A program made the position numbers and the translations under genes. From NCBI GenBank assembly GCA_964016885.1, contig OZ024743.1:344590563-344654562 (forward strand): 64,000 bases of DNA, given 5' to 3'. The DNA comes from Eledone cirrhosa. Lineage: Eukaryota > Mollusca > Cephalopoda > Octopoda > Eledonidae. Shown here one piece after another: positions 25,301 to 38,000 of this stretch. The notes under the pieces are model-generated. The model saw only the letters and a program-made list of their open reading frames with translations. It did no database searches and was not told the origin of the DNA. The stretch's first letter is position 1. Each line of letters begins with the position of its first letter.

Positions 25301-28300
25301 GTTGTTGACGGTATTGTTGTTACTACCGTTGTTGACGTTGTTGTTGTGACTACTGTTGTTGACGTTGTTATTGTTACTACTGTTGTTGACGTTGTTGTTT
25401 TTACTACTGTTGTTGACGTTGTTATTGTTAATACTGTTGTTGACGTTGTTGTTATTACTACTGTTGTTGACGTTGTTGTTGTTACTACTTCTGTTGACGT
25501 TGTTATTGTTACAACTGTTGTTGACGTTGTTGTTTTAACTACTGTTGTTGACGTTGTTGTTGTTACTACTGTTGTTGACGTTGTTGTGTTTACTACTGTT
25601 GTTGTTGACGTTGTTGTTTTTACTACTGTTGTTGACGTTGTTGTTGTTACTACTGTTGTTGACGTTGTTGTTTTTACTACTACTGTTGTTGACATTGTTG
25701 TTTTTACTACTGTTGTTGACGTTGTTATTGTTACTACTGTTGTTGACGTTGTTGTTGTTACTACTGTTGTTGACGTTGTTATTGTTACTACTGTTGTTGA
25801 CGTTGTTGTTGTTACTACTGTTGTGACGTTGTTGTTACTACTGTTGTTGACGTTGTTGTTACTACTGTTGTTGATGTTGTTATTGTTACTACTGTTGTTG
25901 ACGTTGTTGTTGTTACTACTGTTGTTGACGTTGGTGTTGTTACTACTGTTGTTGACGTTGTTGTTGTTACTACTGTTGTTGTTGGTGTTGTTATTGTTAC
26001 CAATGTTGTTGACGTTATTGTTGTTACTACTGTTGTTGACGTTATTGTTGTTACTACTGTTGTTGACGTTATTGTTGTAACTACTGCTGTTGACGTTGTT
26101 ATTGTTACTACTGTTGTTGACGTTGTTGTTGTTACTACTGTTGTTGACGTTGTTGTTGTTACTACTGTTGTTGACGTTGTTGTTGTTACTACTGTTGTTA
26201 TTGTTGTTGTTATTGTTACTACTGTTGTTGACGTTGTTATTGTTACTACTGTTGTTGACGTTGTTATTGTTACTACTGTTATTGACGTTGTAATTGTTAC
26301 TACTGTTGTTGACGTTGTTGTTGTTACTATTGTTGTTGACGTTGTTATTGTTACTACTGTTGTTGACGTTGTTATTGTTACTACTGTTGTTGACGTTATA
26401 ATTGTTACTACTGTTGTTGACGTTGTTGTTATTACTACTGTTGTTGACTTTATTGTTGTTAGTATTGTTGTTGATGTTGTTGTTGTTACTACTGTTGTTG
26501 GCCTTGTTTTTACTACTGTTGTTGACGTTGTTGTTGTTACTACTGTTGTTGACGTTGTTGTTGTTACTACTGTTGTTGACGTTATTGTTGTTACTATTGT
26601 TGTTGACGTTGTTGTTGTTACTACTGTTGTTGGCGTTGTTTTTACTACTGTTGTTGACGTTGTTGTTGTTACTACTGTTGTTGACGTTGTTATTGTTACT
26701 ACTGTTGTTGACGTTGTTATTGTTACTATTGTTGTTGACGTTGTTGTTACTATTGTTGTTGACGTTGTTGTTGTTACTATTGTTGTTGACGTTTTTGTTA
26801 CTACTGATGTTGACGTTATTGTTGTTACTACTGTTGTTGATGTTATTGTTGTTACTACTGTTGTTGACGTTGTTGTTACTACTGTTGTTGACGTTGTTGT
26901 TGTTACTATTGTTGTTGACGTTGTTGTTACCAGTGATGTTGACGTTATTGTTGTTACTACTGTTGTCGACTTTATTGTTGTAACTATTGTTGTTGACGTT
27001 GTTGTTGTTACTAATGTTGTTGACGTTGTTATTCTTACTATTGTTGTTGGCGTTGTTGTTACTACTGTTGATGACGTTGTTGTGTTACTACTGTTGTTGA
27101 CGTTGCTGTTGTTACTACTGTTGTTGACGTTGATGTTGTTACTACTGTTGTTGACGTTGTTGTTACTACTGTTGTTGATGTTGTTATTGTTACAACTGTT
27201 GTTGACGTTGTTGTTGTTACTACTACTGTTGTTGACGTTGTTGTTACTACTGTTGTTGACGTTGTTGTTGTTACTACTGTTGTTGACGGTGTTGTTGTTA
27301 CTACTGTTGTTGACGTTGTTTTTGTTACTACTGTTGTTGACGTTGTTGTTGTTACTACTACTGTTGTTGACGTTGTTGTTACTACTGTTGTTGACGTTGT
27401 TGTTGTTACTACTACTGTTGTTGACATTGTTGTTACTACTGTTATTGACGTTGTTGTTGTTACTACTGTTATTGACGTTGTTGTTACTACTGTTGTTGAC
27501 GTTGTTGTTGTTACTACTGTTGTTGACGTTGTTGTTACTACTGTTATTGCCGTTGTTGTTGTTACTACTGTTGTTGACGTTGTTGTTACGACTGTTGTTG
27601 ACGTTGTTATTGTTACTAATGTTGTTGACGTTGTTGTTGTTACTACTGTTGTTGATTTTGTTGTTACTACTACTGTTGTTGACGTTGTTATTGTTACTAC
27701 TGTTGTTGACGTTGTTATTGTTACTACTGTTGTTGACGTTGTTATTGTTACTACTGGTGTTGACGTTGTTGTTGTTACTACTGTTGTTGACGGTATTGTT
27801 GTTACTACTGTTGTTGACGTTGCTGTTGTTACTACTGTTGTTGACGTTGTTATTGTTACTACTGTTGTTGACGTTGTTGTTGTTGCTAATGTTGTTGACG
27901 TTGTTGTTACTACTGTTGTTGACGTTGTTGTTACGACTGTTGTTGACGTTGTTATTGTTACTAATGTTGTTGACGTCATTGTTGTTACTACTGTTGTTGA
28001 TTTTGTTGTTACTACTACTGTTGTTGACGTTGTTATTGTTACTACTGTTGTTGACGTTGTTATTGTTACTACTGTTGTTGACGTTGTTGTTGTTACTACT
28101 GTTGTTGACGTTTTTATTGTTACTACTGTCGTTGACGTTGTTGTTACTAATGTTGTTGACGTTGTTATTGTTACTACTGTTGTTGACGTTGTTGTTGTTA
28201 CTACTGTTGTTGACGTTGTTGTTACTACTGTTGTTGACGTTGTTATTGTTACTACTGTTGTTGACGTTGTTGTTGTTACTAATGTTGTTGACGTTGTTAT

Positions 28301-28377
28301 TGTTACTACTGTTGTTGACGTTGTTGTTGTTACTACTGTTGTTGACGTTGTTGTTGTTACTACTGTTGTTGACGTTG
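22389..28377 (+). repeat. 5,963-bp higher-order repeat, copy 2
   Basis: Tandem copy of the preceding repeat with no length change that I could find. I noticed about ten substitutions by eye, for example GCGCTG to GCTCTG (17741 against 23704), GACGTTATTG to GATGTTATTG (20877 against 26840) and GACGTTG to GACATTG near 27424. It diverges from copy 1 at 28378, where copy 1 would re-enter the repeat start. Confidence 0.92.
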
Positions 28378-28637
28378 TTATTGTTTCTACTGTTGTCGAC
28401 GTTGTTGTTGTTACTACTGTCGTTGACATCGTTGTTACTACTGTTGTTGACGTTGTCATTGTTACTACTGTTGTTGACGTTGTTATTGTTACTACTGTTG
28501 TTGACGTTGTTGTTGTTACTACTGTTGTTGACGTTGTAATTGTTACTACTGTTGTTGACGTAGTTGTTGTTACTACTGTTGTTGACGTTATTGTTGTTAC
28601 TATTGTTGTTGACGTTGTTGTTGTTACTACTGTTGTT

Positions 28638-29034
28638 GGCGTTGTTTTTACTACTGTTGTTGACGTTGTTGTTGTTACTACTGTTGTTGACGTTGTTGTT
28701 GTTACTACTGTTGTTGACGTTATTGTTGTTACTATTGTTGTTGACGTTGTTGTTGTTACTACTGTTGTTGGCGTTGTTTTTACTACTGTTGTTGACGTTG
28801 TTGTTGTTACTACTGTTGTTGACGTTGTTGTTGTTACTACTGTTGTTGACGTTATTGTTGTTACTATTGTTGTTGACGTTGTTGTTGTTACTACTGTTGT
28901 TGGCGTTGTTTTTACTACTGTTGTTGACGTTGTTGTTGTTACTACTGTTGTTGACGTTGTTGTTGTTACTATTGTTGTTGACGTTGTTGTTGTTACTATT
29001 GTTGTTGACATTGTTGTTGTTACTACTGTTGTTG
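28638..29034 (+). repeat. 132-bp pentamer sub-array, site 4
   Basis: GGC-unit markers at about 28638, 28770 and 28902, exactly 132 bp apart, immediately right of the 5,963-bp pair. This array carries the regular GTTGGC form throughout, unlike sites 1-3. Confidence 0.85.
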
Positions 29035-29369
29035 ACGTTGTTATTGTTACTACTGTTGTTGACGTTGTTATTATTACTACTGTTGTTGACGTTGTTATTG
29101 TTACTACTGTTGTTGAGGTTGTTGTTACTACTGTTGTTGGCGTTGTTTTTACTACTGTTGTTGACGTTGTTGTTGTTACTACTCTTGTTGACGTTGTTGT
29201 TGTTACTACTGTTGTTGACGTTATTGTTGTTACTATTGTTGTTGACGTTGTTGTTGTTACTACTGTTGTTGACGTTGTTGTTACTACTGTTGTCGACGTT
29301 GTTGTTACTACTGTTGTTGATGTTGTTATTGTTACTACAGTTGTTGACGTTGTTGTTGTAACTACTGTT

Positions 29370-29880
29370 GTTGACGTTATTATTACTACTACTGATGTTG
29401 ACGTTGTTATTGTTACTACTGATGTTGACGTTGTTGTTGTTACTACTGATGTTGACGTTGTTATTGTTACTACTGTTATTGACGTTGTTATTGTTACTAC
29501 TGTTGTTGACGTTGTTGTTGTTACTACTGATGTTGACGTTGTTATTGTTACTACTGTTGTTGATGTTGTTATTGTTACTACTGTTGTTGACGTTGTTGTT
29601 ACTACTGATGTTGACGTCATTGTTGTTACTACTGTTGTTGACGTTATTGTTGTTACTACTGTTATTGACGTTGTTTTTACTAATGTTGTTGACGTTATTG
29701 TTGTTACTACTGTAGTTGACGTTATTGTTGTTACTACTGTTGTTGACGTTATTGTTGTTACTACTGTAGTTGACGTTCTGGTTGTTACTATTGTTGTTGA
29801 CGTTGTTATAGTTACTATTGTTTTTGACATTGTTATTGTTACTAATGTTGTTGACGTTGTTATAGTTACTACTGTTGTTG
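29370..29880 (+). repeat. Junction zone between left and right domains
   Basis: A cluster of short units with ACTGATGTTGACG (about 29390-29600), followed by ACTGTAGTTGACG (29710-29770) and GTTATAGTTACTA units. These forms are rare in the neighbouring arrays and resemble the left edge at 2.2-3.5 kb. To the left GGC and GTTGTTGAC units dominate; to the right ATTGAC, TTTGAC and GTTAACG forms become common. Confidence 0.65.
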
Positions 29881-32800
29881 ACGTTGTTGTTGTTACTACT
29901 GTTGTTGAAGTTGTTGTTACTACTGTTGTTGACGTTGTTGTTGTTACTACTGTTATTGACGTTATTGTTGTTACTACTGTTGTTGACGTTGTTGTTGTTA
30001 CTACGGTTATTGACGTTGTTGTTGTTACTACGGTTATTGACGTTGTTGTTGTTACTACTACTGTTGTGGACGTTGTTGTTACTACTGTTGTTGACGTTGT
30101 TGTTGTTACTACTGCTATTGACGTTGTTGTTGTTACTACTGTTATTGACGTTGTTGTTGTTACTACTGTTGTTGACGTTGTTGTTACTACGGTTATTGAC
30201 GTTGTTGTTGTTACTACTACTGTTGTTGACATTGTTGTTATTACTACTGTTGTTGACGTTGTTGTTGTTACTAATGTTGTTGACGTTGTTGTTGTTACTA
30301 CTGTTATTGACGATGTTGTTGTTACTACTGTTGTTGACGTTGTTGTTGTTACTACTGTTGTTGTCATTGTTGTTGTTACTACGGTTATTGACGATGTTGT
30401 TGTTACTACAGTTAGTGACGTTGTTGTTGTTACTACTGTTGTTGACGTTGTTGTTACTACTGTTATTGACGTTGTTGTTATTACTACTGTTATTGACGTT
30501 GTTGTTATTACTACTGTTGTTGACGGTATTGTTGTTACTACTGTTGTTAACGTTGTTATTATTACTGTTGTTGACGTTGTTGTTGAAACTACTGTTGTTG
30601 ACGTTGTTATTTTTACAACTGTTCATGACGTTGTTGTTACTACTGTTGTTGACGTTGTTGTTACTACTGTTATTGACGTTGTTGTTATAACTAGTTACTG
30701 ACGTTGTTGTTGTTACTACTGTTGTTGACGTTGTTATTACTACGGTTGTTGACGTTGTTGTTGTTACTACTGTTGTTGACGTTGTTATTGTTAATACTGT
30801 CGTTGACGTTGTTGTTGTTACTACTATTGTTTACGTGTTATTGTTACTCCGTCGTTGACGTTGTTGTTGTTACTACTGTTGTTGACTATGTTATTGTTAC
30901 TACTGTCGTTGACGATGTTGTTGTTACTACTGTTGTTGACGTTATTGTTGTTACTACAATTGTTGACGTTGTTATTGTTACTACTGTTGTTGACGTTTTT
31001 GTTACTACTGTTGTTGACGTTGTTGTTGGTACTACTGCTTTTGATGCTGTTATTGTTACTATTGTTGTTGACGTTGTTGTTTCTGATGTTGTTGACGTTA
31101 TTGTTGTTACTACTGTTGTTGACGTTGTCATTGTTACTACTGTTGTTGACGTTGTTATTGTTACTACTGTTGTTGACGTTGTTATTTTTACTACTGTTGT
31201 TGACGTTATTGTTGTTACTACTTTTGTTTACGTTGTTGTTTTTACTACTATTGTTGACGTTGTTGTTGTATCTACTGTAATTGACGTTGTTAGTGTTACT
31301 ACTGTTGTTGACGTTGTTATTGTTACTATTGTTGTTGACGTTGTTGTTGTTACTACTGCTTTTGACGCTGTTATTGTTACTACTGTTGTTGACGTTGTTG
31401 TTGTTACTACTGCTTTTGACGCTGTTATTGTTACTACTGTTGATGACGTTGTTGTTGTTACTAATGTTTTTGCCGTTGTTATTGTTACTACTGTTGTTGA
31501 CGTTGTTATTGTTACTACTGTAATTGACGTTGTTGTTGTAACTACTGATGTTGACGTTGTTGTTTTTACTAATGTTGTTGACGTTGTTGTTGTTTCTACT
31601 GTAATTGACGTTGTTATTGTTACTACTGTTGTTGACGTTGTTATTGTTACTACTGTTGTTGACGTTGTTATTGTTACTACTGTAATTGAGGTTGTTGTTA
31701 CTACTGTTGTTGACGTTGTTGTTGTTTCTACTGTAATTGACGTTGTTATTGTTACTACTGTTGTTGACGTTGTTGTTACTACTGTTATTGACGTTGTTGT
31801 TGTTACTACTGTTTTTGACGTTGTTGTTGTTGTTACTAATGTTGTTACTACTGTTGTTGACGTTGTTGTTACTACTGTTGTTGACGTTGTTAGTGTTACT
31901 AATGTTGTTGACGTTGTTGTTGTTACTACTGTTGTTGACATTATTGTTGTTACTACTGTTGTTGACGTTGTTGTTACTACTGTTTTTGACGTTGTTTTTG
32001 TTACTACTGCTGTTAACGTTGTTATTGTTACTATTGTTGTTGACGTTGTTATTTTTACCACTACTGCCGTTGACGTTGTTATTGTTACTACTGTTGTTGA
32101 CGTTATTTTCGTTACTACTGTTATTGACGTTGTTGTTTTTACTACTGTTGTTGACGTTGTTATTGTTACTACTGTTGTTGACGTCGTTATTGTTACTACT
32201 GTTGTTGACGTTGTTGTTGTTACTGCTGTTGTTGACGTTATTGTTGTTACTACAATTGTTGACGTTGTTAATGTTACTACTGTTGTTGACGTTTTTGTTA
32301 CTACTGTTGTTGACGTTGTTGTTGGTACTACTGCTTTTGATGCTGTTATTGTTACTATTGTTGTTGACGTTGTTGTTACTGATGTTGTTGACGTTATTGT
32401 TGTTATTACTGTTGTTGACGTTGTCATTGTTACTACTGTTGTTGACGTTGTTATTGTTACTACTGTTGTTGACGTTGTTATTTTTACTACTGTTGTTGAC
32501 GTTATTGTTGTTACTACTGTTGTTTACGTTGTTGTTTTTACTACTGTTGTTGACTTTGTTGTTGTTACTACTACTGTTGTTGACGTTGTTGTTATTACTA
32601 CTGTTGTTGACGTTGTTGTTGTTACTAATGTTGTTGACGTTGTTGTTGTTACTACTGTTATTGACGATGTTGTTGTTACTACTGTTGTTGACGTTGTTGT
32701 TGTTACTACGGTTATTGACGTTGTTGTTGTTACTACTGTTGTTGTCATTGTTGTTGTTACTACGGTTATTGACGATGTTGTTGTTACTACAGTTAGTGAC

Positions 32801-35062
32801 GTTGTTGTTGTTACTACTGTTGTTGACGTTGTTGTTACTACTGTTATTGACGTTGTTGTTATTACTACTGTTATTGACGTTGTTGTTGTTACTACTGTTG
32901 ATGACGTTGTTGTTACTAATGTTTTTGCCGTTGTTATTGTTACTACTGTTGTTGACGTTGTTATTGTTACTACTGTAATTGACGTTGTTGTTGTAACTAC
33001 TGTTGTTGACGTTGTTGTTTTTACTAATGTTGTTGACGTTGTTGTTGTTTCTACTGTAATTGACGTTGTTATTGTTACTACTGTTGTTGACGTTGTTATT
33101 GTTACTACCGTAATTGACGTTGTTGTTACTACTGTTGTTGACGTTGTTGTTGTTTCTACTGTAATTGACGTTGTTATTGTTACTACTGTTGTTGACGTTG
33201 TTGTTACTACTGTTATTGACGTTGTTGTTGTTACTACTGTTTTTGACGTTGTTGTTGTTACTAATGTTGTTACTACTGTTGTTGACGTTGTTGTTACTAC
33301 TGTTGTTGACGTTGTTAGTGTTACTAATGTTGTTGACGTTGTTGTTACTACTGTTTTTGACGTTGTTTTTGTTACTACTGCTGTTAACGTTGTTATTGTT
33401 ACTATTGTTGTTGACGTTGTTATTGTTACCACTACTGCCGTTGACGTTGTTATTGTTACTACTGTTGTTGACGTTATTTTCGTTACTACTGTTATTGACG
33501 TTGTTGTTTTTACTACTGTTGTTGACGTTGTTATTGTTACTACTGTTGTTGACGTCGTTATTGTTACTACTGTTGTTGACGTTGTTGTTGTTACTGCTGT
33601 TGTTGACGTTATTGTTGTTACTACAATTGTTGACGTTGTTAATGTTACTACTGTTGTTGACGTTTTTGTTACTACTGTTGTTGACGTTGTTGTTGGTACT
33701 ACTGCTTTTGATGCTGTTATTGTTACTATTGTTGTTGACGTTGTTGTTACTGATGTTGTTGACGTTATTGTTGTAACTACTGTTGTTGACGTTGTCATTG
33801 TTACTACTGTTGTTGACGTTGTTATTGTTACTACTGTTGTTGACGTTGTTAATTTTTACTACTGTTGTTGACGTTATTGTTGTTACTACTGTTGTTTACG
33901 TTGTTGTTTTTACTACTGTTGTTGACGTTGTTGTTGTTGCTACTGTAATTGACGTTGTTATTGTTACTACTGTTGTTGACGTTGTTAATGTTACTACTGT
34001 TGTTGACGTTGTTGTTGTTACTACTGCTTTTGAAGCTGTTATTGTTACTACTGTTGTTGACGTTGTTGTTGTTACTACTGCTTTTGACGCTGTTATTGTT
34101 ACTACGGTTGATGACGTTGTTGTTGTTACTAATGTTTTTGACGTTGTTATTGTTACTACTGTTGTTGACGTTGTTATTGTTACTACTGTAATTGACGTTG
34201 TTGTTACTACTGTTGTTGACGTTGTTGTTGTTTCTACTGTAATTGACGTTGTTATTGTTACTACTGTTGTTGACGTTGTTGTTGTTGTTACTAATGTTGT
34301 TGTTACTACTGTTGTTGACGTTGTTGTTACTACTGTTGTTGACGTTGTTAGTGTTACTAATGTTGTTGACGTTGTTGTTGTTACTACTGTTGTTGACATT
34401 ATTGTTGTTACTACTGTTGTTGACGTTGTTGTTACTACTGTTTTTGACGTTGTTTTTGTTACTACTGCTGTTAACGTTGTTATTGTTACTATTGTTGTTG
34501 ACGTTGTTATTGTTACCACTACTGCCGTTGACGTTGTTATTGTTACTACTGTTGTTGACGTTATTTTCGTTACTACTGTTATTGACGTTGTTGTTTTTAC
34601 TACTGTTGTTGACGTTGTTATTGTTACTACTGTTGTTGACGTCGTTATTGTTACTACTGTTTTTGACGTTGTTGTTGTTACTACTGTTGTTGACGTTATT
34701 TTCGTTACTACTGTTATTGACGTTGTTGTTGTTACTACTGTTGTTGATGTTGTTATTGTTACTACTGTTGTTGATGTTATTGTTGTTACTACAATTGTTG
34801 ACGTTGTTATTGTTACTACTGTTGTTGACGTTTTTGTTACTACTGTTGTTGACGTTGTTGTTGGTACTACTGCTTTTGATGCTGTTATTGTTACTATTGT
34901 TGTTGACGTTGTTGTTACTGATGTTGTTGACGTTATTGTTGTTACTACTGTTGTTGACGTTGTCATTGTTACTACTGTTGTTGACGTTGTTATTGTTACT
35001 ACTGTTGTTGACGTTGTTATTTTTACTACTGTTGTTGACGTTATTGTTGTTACTACTGTTGT
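29881..35062 (+). repeat. Right-domain modules of about 1.2-1.4 kb
   Basis: Irregularly spaced copies of a module carrying GCTTTTGATGCTG (near 31037, 32334, 33705 and 34872), TTTTCGTTACTACTG, TTACCACTACTGCCG and CTGCTGTTAACG. Spacing is about 1,296, 1,371 and 1,168 bp, with unit gains and losses between copies. The stretch from about 32965 on recurs beyond the three-copy array (see 57242-59300). It also holds the first TAACTAGTTA palindrome (30688-30697). Confidence 0.75.
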
Positions 35063-38000
35063 TTACGTTGTTGTTTTTACTACTGTTGTTGACGTTGTTG
35101 TTGTTTCTACTGTAATTGACGTTGTTATTGTTACTACTGTTGTTGACGTTGTTATTGTTACTACTGTTGTTGACGTTGTTGTTGTTACTACTGCTTTTGA
35201 CGCTGTTATTAATACTACTGTTGTTGACGGTATTGTTGTTACTACTGTTGTTAACGTTGTTATTAGTACTGTTGTTGACGTTGTTGTTGTTACTACTGTT
35301 GTTGACGTTGTTATTTTTACTACTGTTCATGACGTTGTTGTTACTACTGTTGTTGACGTTGTTTTTACTACTGTTATTGACGTTGTTGTTATAACTACTG
35401 TTACTGACGTTGTTGTTGTTACTACTGTTGTTGACGTTGTTATTACTACTGTTGTTGACGTTGTTGTTGTTACTACTGTTGTTGACGTTGTTATTGTTAA
35501 TACTGTCGTTCACGTTGTTGTTACTTCTATTGTTTACGTGTTATTGTTACTACTGTCGTTGACGTTGTTGTTGTCACTACTGTTGTTGACGTTGTTATTG
35601 TTACTACTGTCGTTGACGATGTTGTTGTTACTACTGTTGTTGACGTTATTGTTGTTACTACAATTGTTGCCGTTGTTATTGTTACTACTGTTGTTGACGT
35701 TTTTGTTACTACTGTTGTTGACGTTGTTGTTGGTACTACTGCTTTTGATGCTGTTATTGTTAATATTGTTGTTGACGTTGTTGTTACTGATATTGTTGTT
35801 ACTGATATTTTTACTACTGTTGTTGACGTTATTGTTGTTACTACTGTTGTTTACGTTGTTGTTTTTACTACTGTTGTTGACGTTGTTGTTGTTTCTACTG
35901 TAATTGACGTTGTTATTTTTTACTACTGACGTTGTTGTTGTTACTAATGTTTTTGACGTTGTTATTGTTACTACTGTAATTGACGTTGTTGTTGTAACTA
36001 CTGTTGTTGACGTTGTTGTTTACTGACGTTGTTATTGTTACTACTGTTGTTGACGTTGTTATTGTTACTACTGTAATTGACGTTGTTGTTGTAACTACTG
36101 TTGTTGACGTTGTTGTTTTTACTAATGTTGTTGACGTTGTTGTTGTTTCTACTGTAATTGACGTTGTTATTGTTACTACTGTTGTTGACATTGTTATTGT
36201 TACTACTGTAATTGACGTTGTTGTTACTACTATTGTTGACGTTGTTGTTGTTTCTACTGTAATTGACGTTGTTATTGTTACTACTGTTGTTGACGTTGTT
36301 GTTGTTACTACTGTTATTGACGTTGTTGTTGTTACTACTGTTGTTGACGTTGTTGTTGTTACTAATGTTGTTGATGTTGTTGTTGTTGTTACTACTGTTG
36401 TTGACGTTGTTGTTACTACTGTTGTTGACGTTGTTAGTGTTACCAATGTTGTTGACGTTGTTGTTGTTACTACTGTTGTTGACATTATTGTTGTTACTAC
36501 TGTTGTTGACGTTGTTGTTACTACTGTTTCCGACGTTGTTTTTGTTACTACTGCTGTTAACGTTGTTATTGTTACTATTGTTGTTGACGTTGTTATTGTT
36601 ACCACTACTGCCGTTGACGTTGTTATTGTTACTACTGTTGTTGACGTTATTTTCGTTACTACTGTTATTGACGTTGTTGTTTTTACTACTGTTGTTGACG
36701 TTGTTGTTGTTACTACGGTTATTGATGTTGTTGTTGTTACTAGTGTTGTTGTCGTTGTTGTTGTTACTACGGTTATTGACGTTGTTGTTGTTACTACGGT
36801 TATTGACGTTGTTGTTGTTACTACTACTGTTGTGGACGTTGTTGTTACTACTGTTGTTGACGTTGTTGTTGTTACTACTGCTATTGACGTTGTTGTTGTT
36901 ACTACTGTTATTGACGTTGTTGTTGTTACTACTGTTGTTGACGTTGTTGTTGTTACTACGGTTATTGACGTTGTTGTTGTTACTACTACTGTTGTTGACG
37001 TTGTTGTTATTACTACTGTTGTTGACGTTGTTGTTGTTACTAATGTTGTTGACGTTGTTGTTGTTACTACTGTTATTGACGATGTTGTTGTTACTACTGT
37101 TGTTGACGTTGTTGTTGTTACTACTGTTGTTGTCATTGTTGTTGTTACTACGGTTATTGACGATGTTGTTGTTACTACAGTTAGTGACGTTGTTGTTGTT
37201 ACTACTGTTGTTGACGTTGTTGTTACTACTGTTATTGACGTTGTTGTTATTACTACTGTTATTGACGTTGTTGTTATTACTACTGTTGTTGACGGTATTG
37301 TTGTTACTACTGTTGTTAACGTTGTTATTAGTACTGTTGTTGACGTTGTTGTTGAAACTACTGTTGTTGACGTTGTTATTTTTACAACTGTTCATGACGT
37401 TGTTGTTACTAGTGTTGTTGACGTTGTTGTTACTACTGTTATTGACGTTGTTGTTATAACTAGTTACTGACGTTGTTGTTGTTACTACTGTTGTTGCCGT
37501 TGTTATTACTACTGTTGTTGACGTTGTTGTTGTTACTACTGTTGTTGACGTTGTTATTGTGAATACTGTCGTTGACGTTGTTGTTGTTACTACTATTGTT
37601 TACGTGTTATTGTTACTACCGTCGTTGACGTTGTTGTTGTTACTACTGTTGTTGACTATGTTATTGTTACTACTGTCGTTGACGATGTTGTTGCTACTAC
37701 TGCTGTTGACGTTATTGTTGTTACTACAATTGTTGACGTTGTTATTGTTACTACTGTTGTTGACGTTTTTGTTACTACTGTTGTTGACGTTGTTGTTGGT
37801 ACTACTGCTTTTGATGCTGTTATTGTTACTATTGTTGTTGACGTTGTTGTTAATGATGTTGTTGACGTTATTGTTGTTACTACTGTTGTTGACGTTGTCA
37901 TTGTTACTACTGTTGTTGACGTTGTTATTGTTACTACTGTTGTTGACGTTGTTATTTTTACTACTGTTGTTGACGTTATTGTTGTTACTACTTTTGTTTA

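Noticed and set aside
25815..30626. 1,603-codon minus-strand frame rich in Asn/Ser then Thr/Ser/Val (similar at 2300-7027, 8566-12900 and 37600-41835)
   Set aside because: Reverse-strand reading of the same triplets. It resembles low-complexity Asn or mucin-like Thr proteins only because AAC and ACA triplets encode Asn and Thr.
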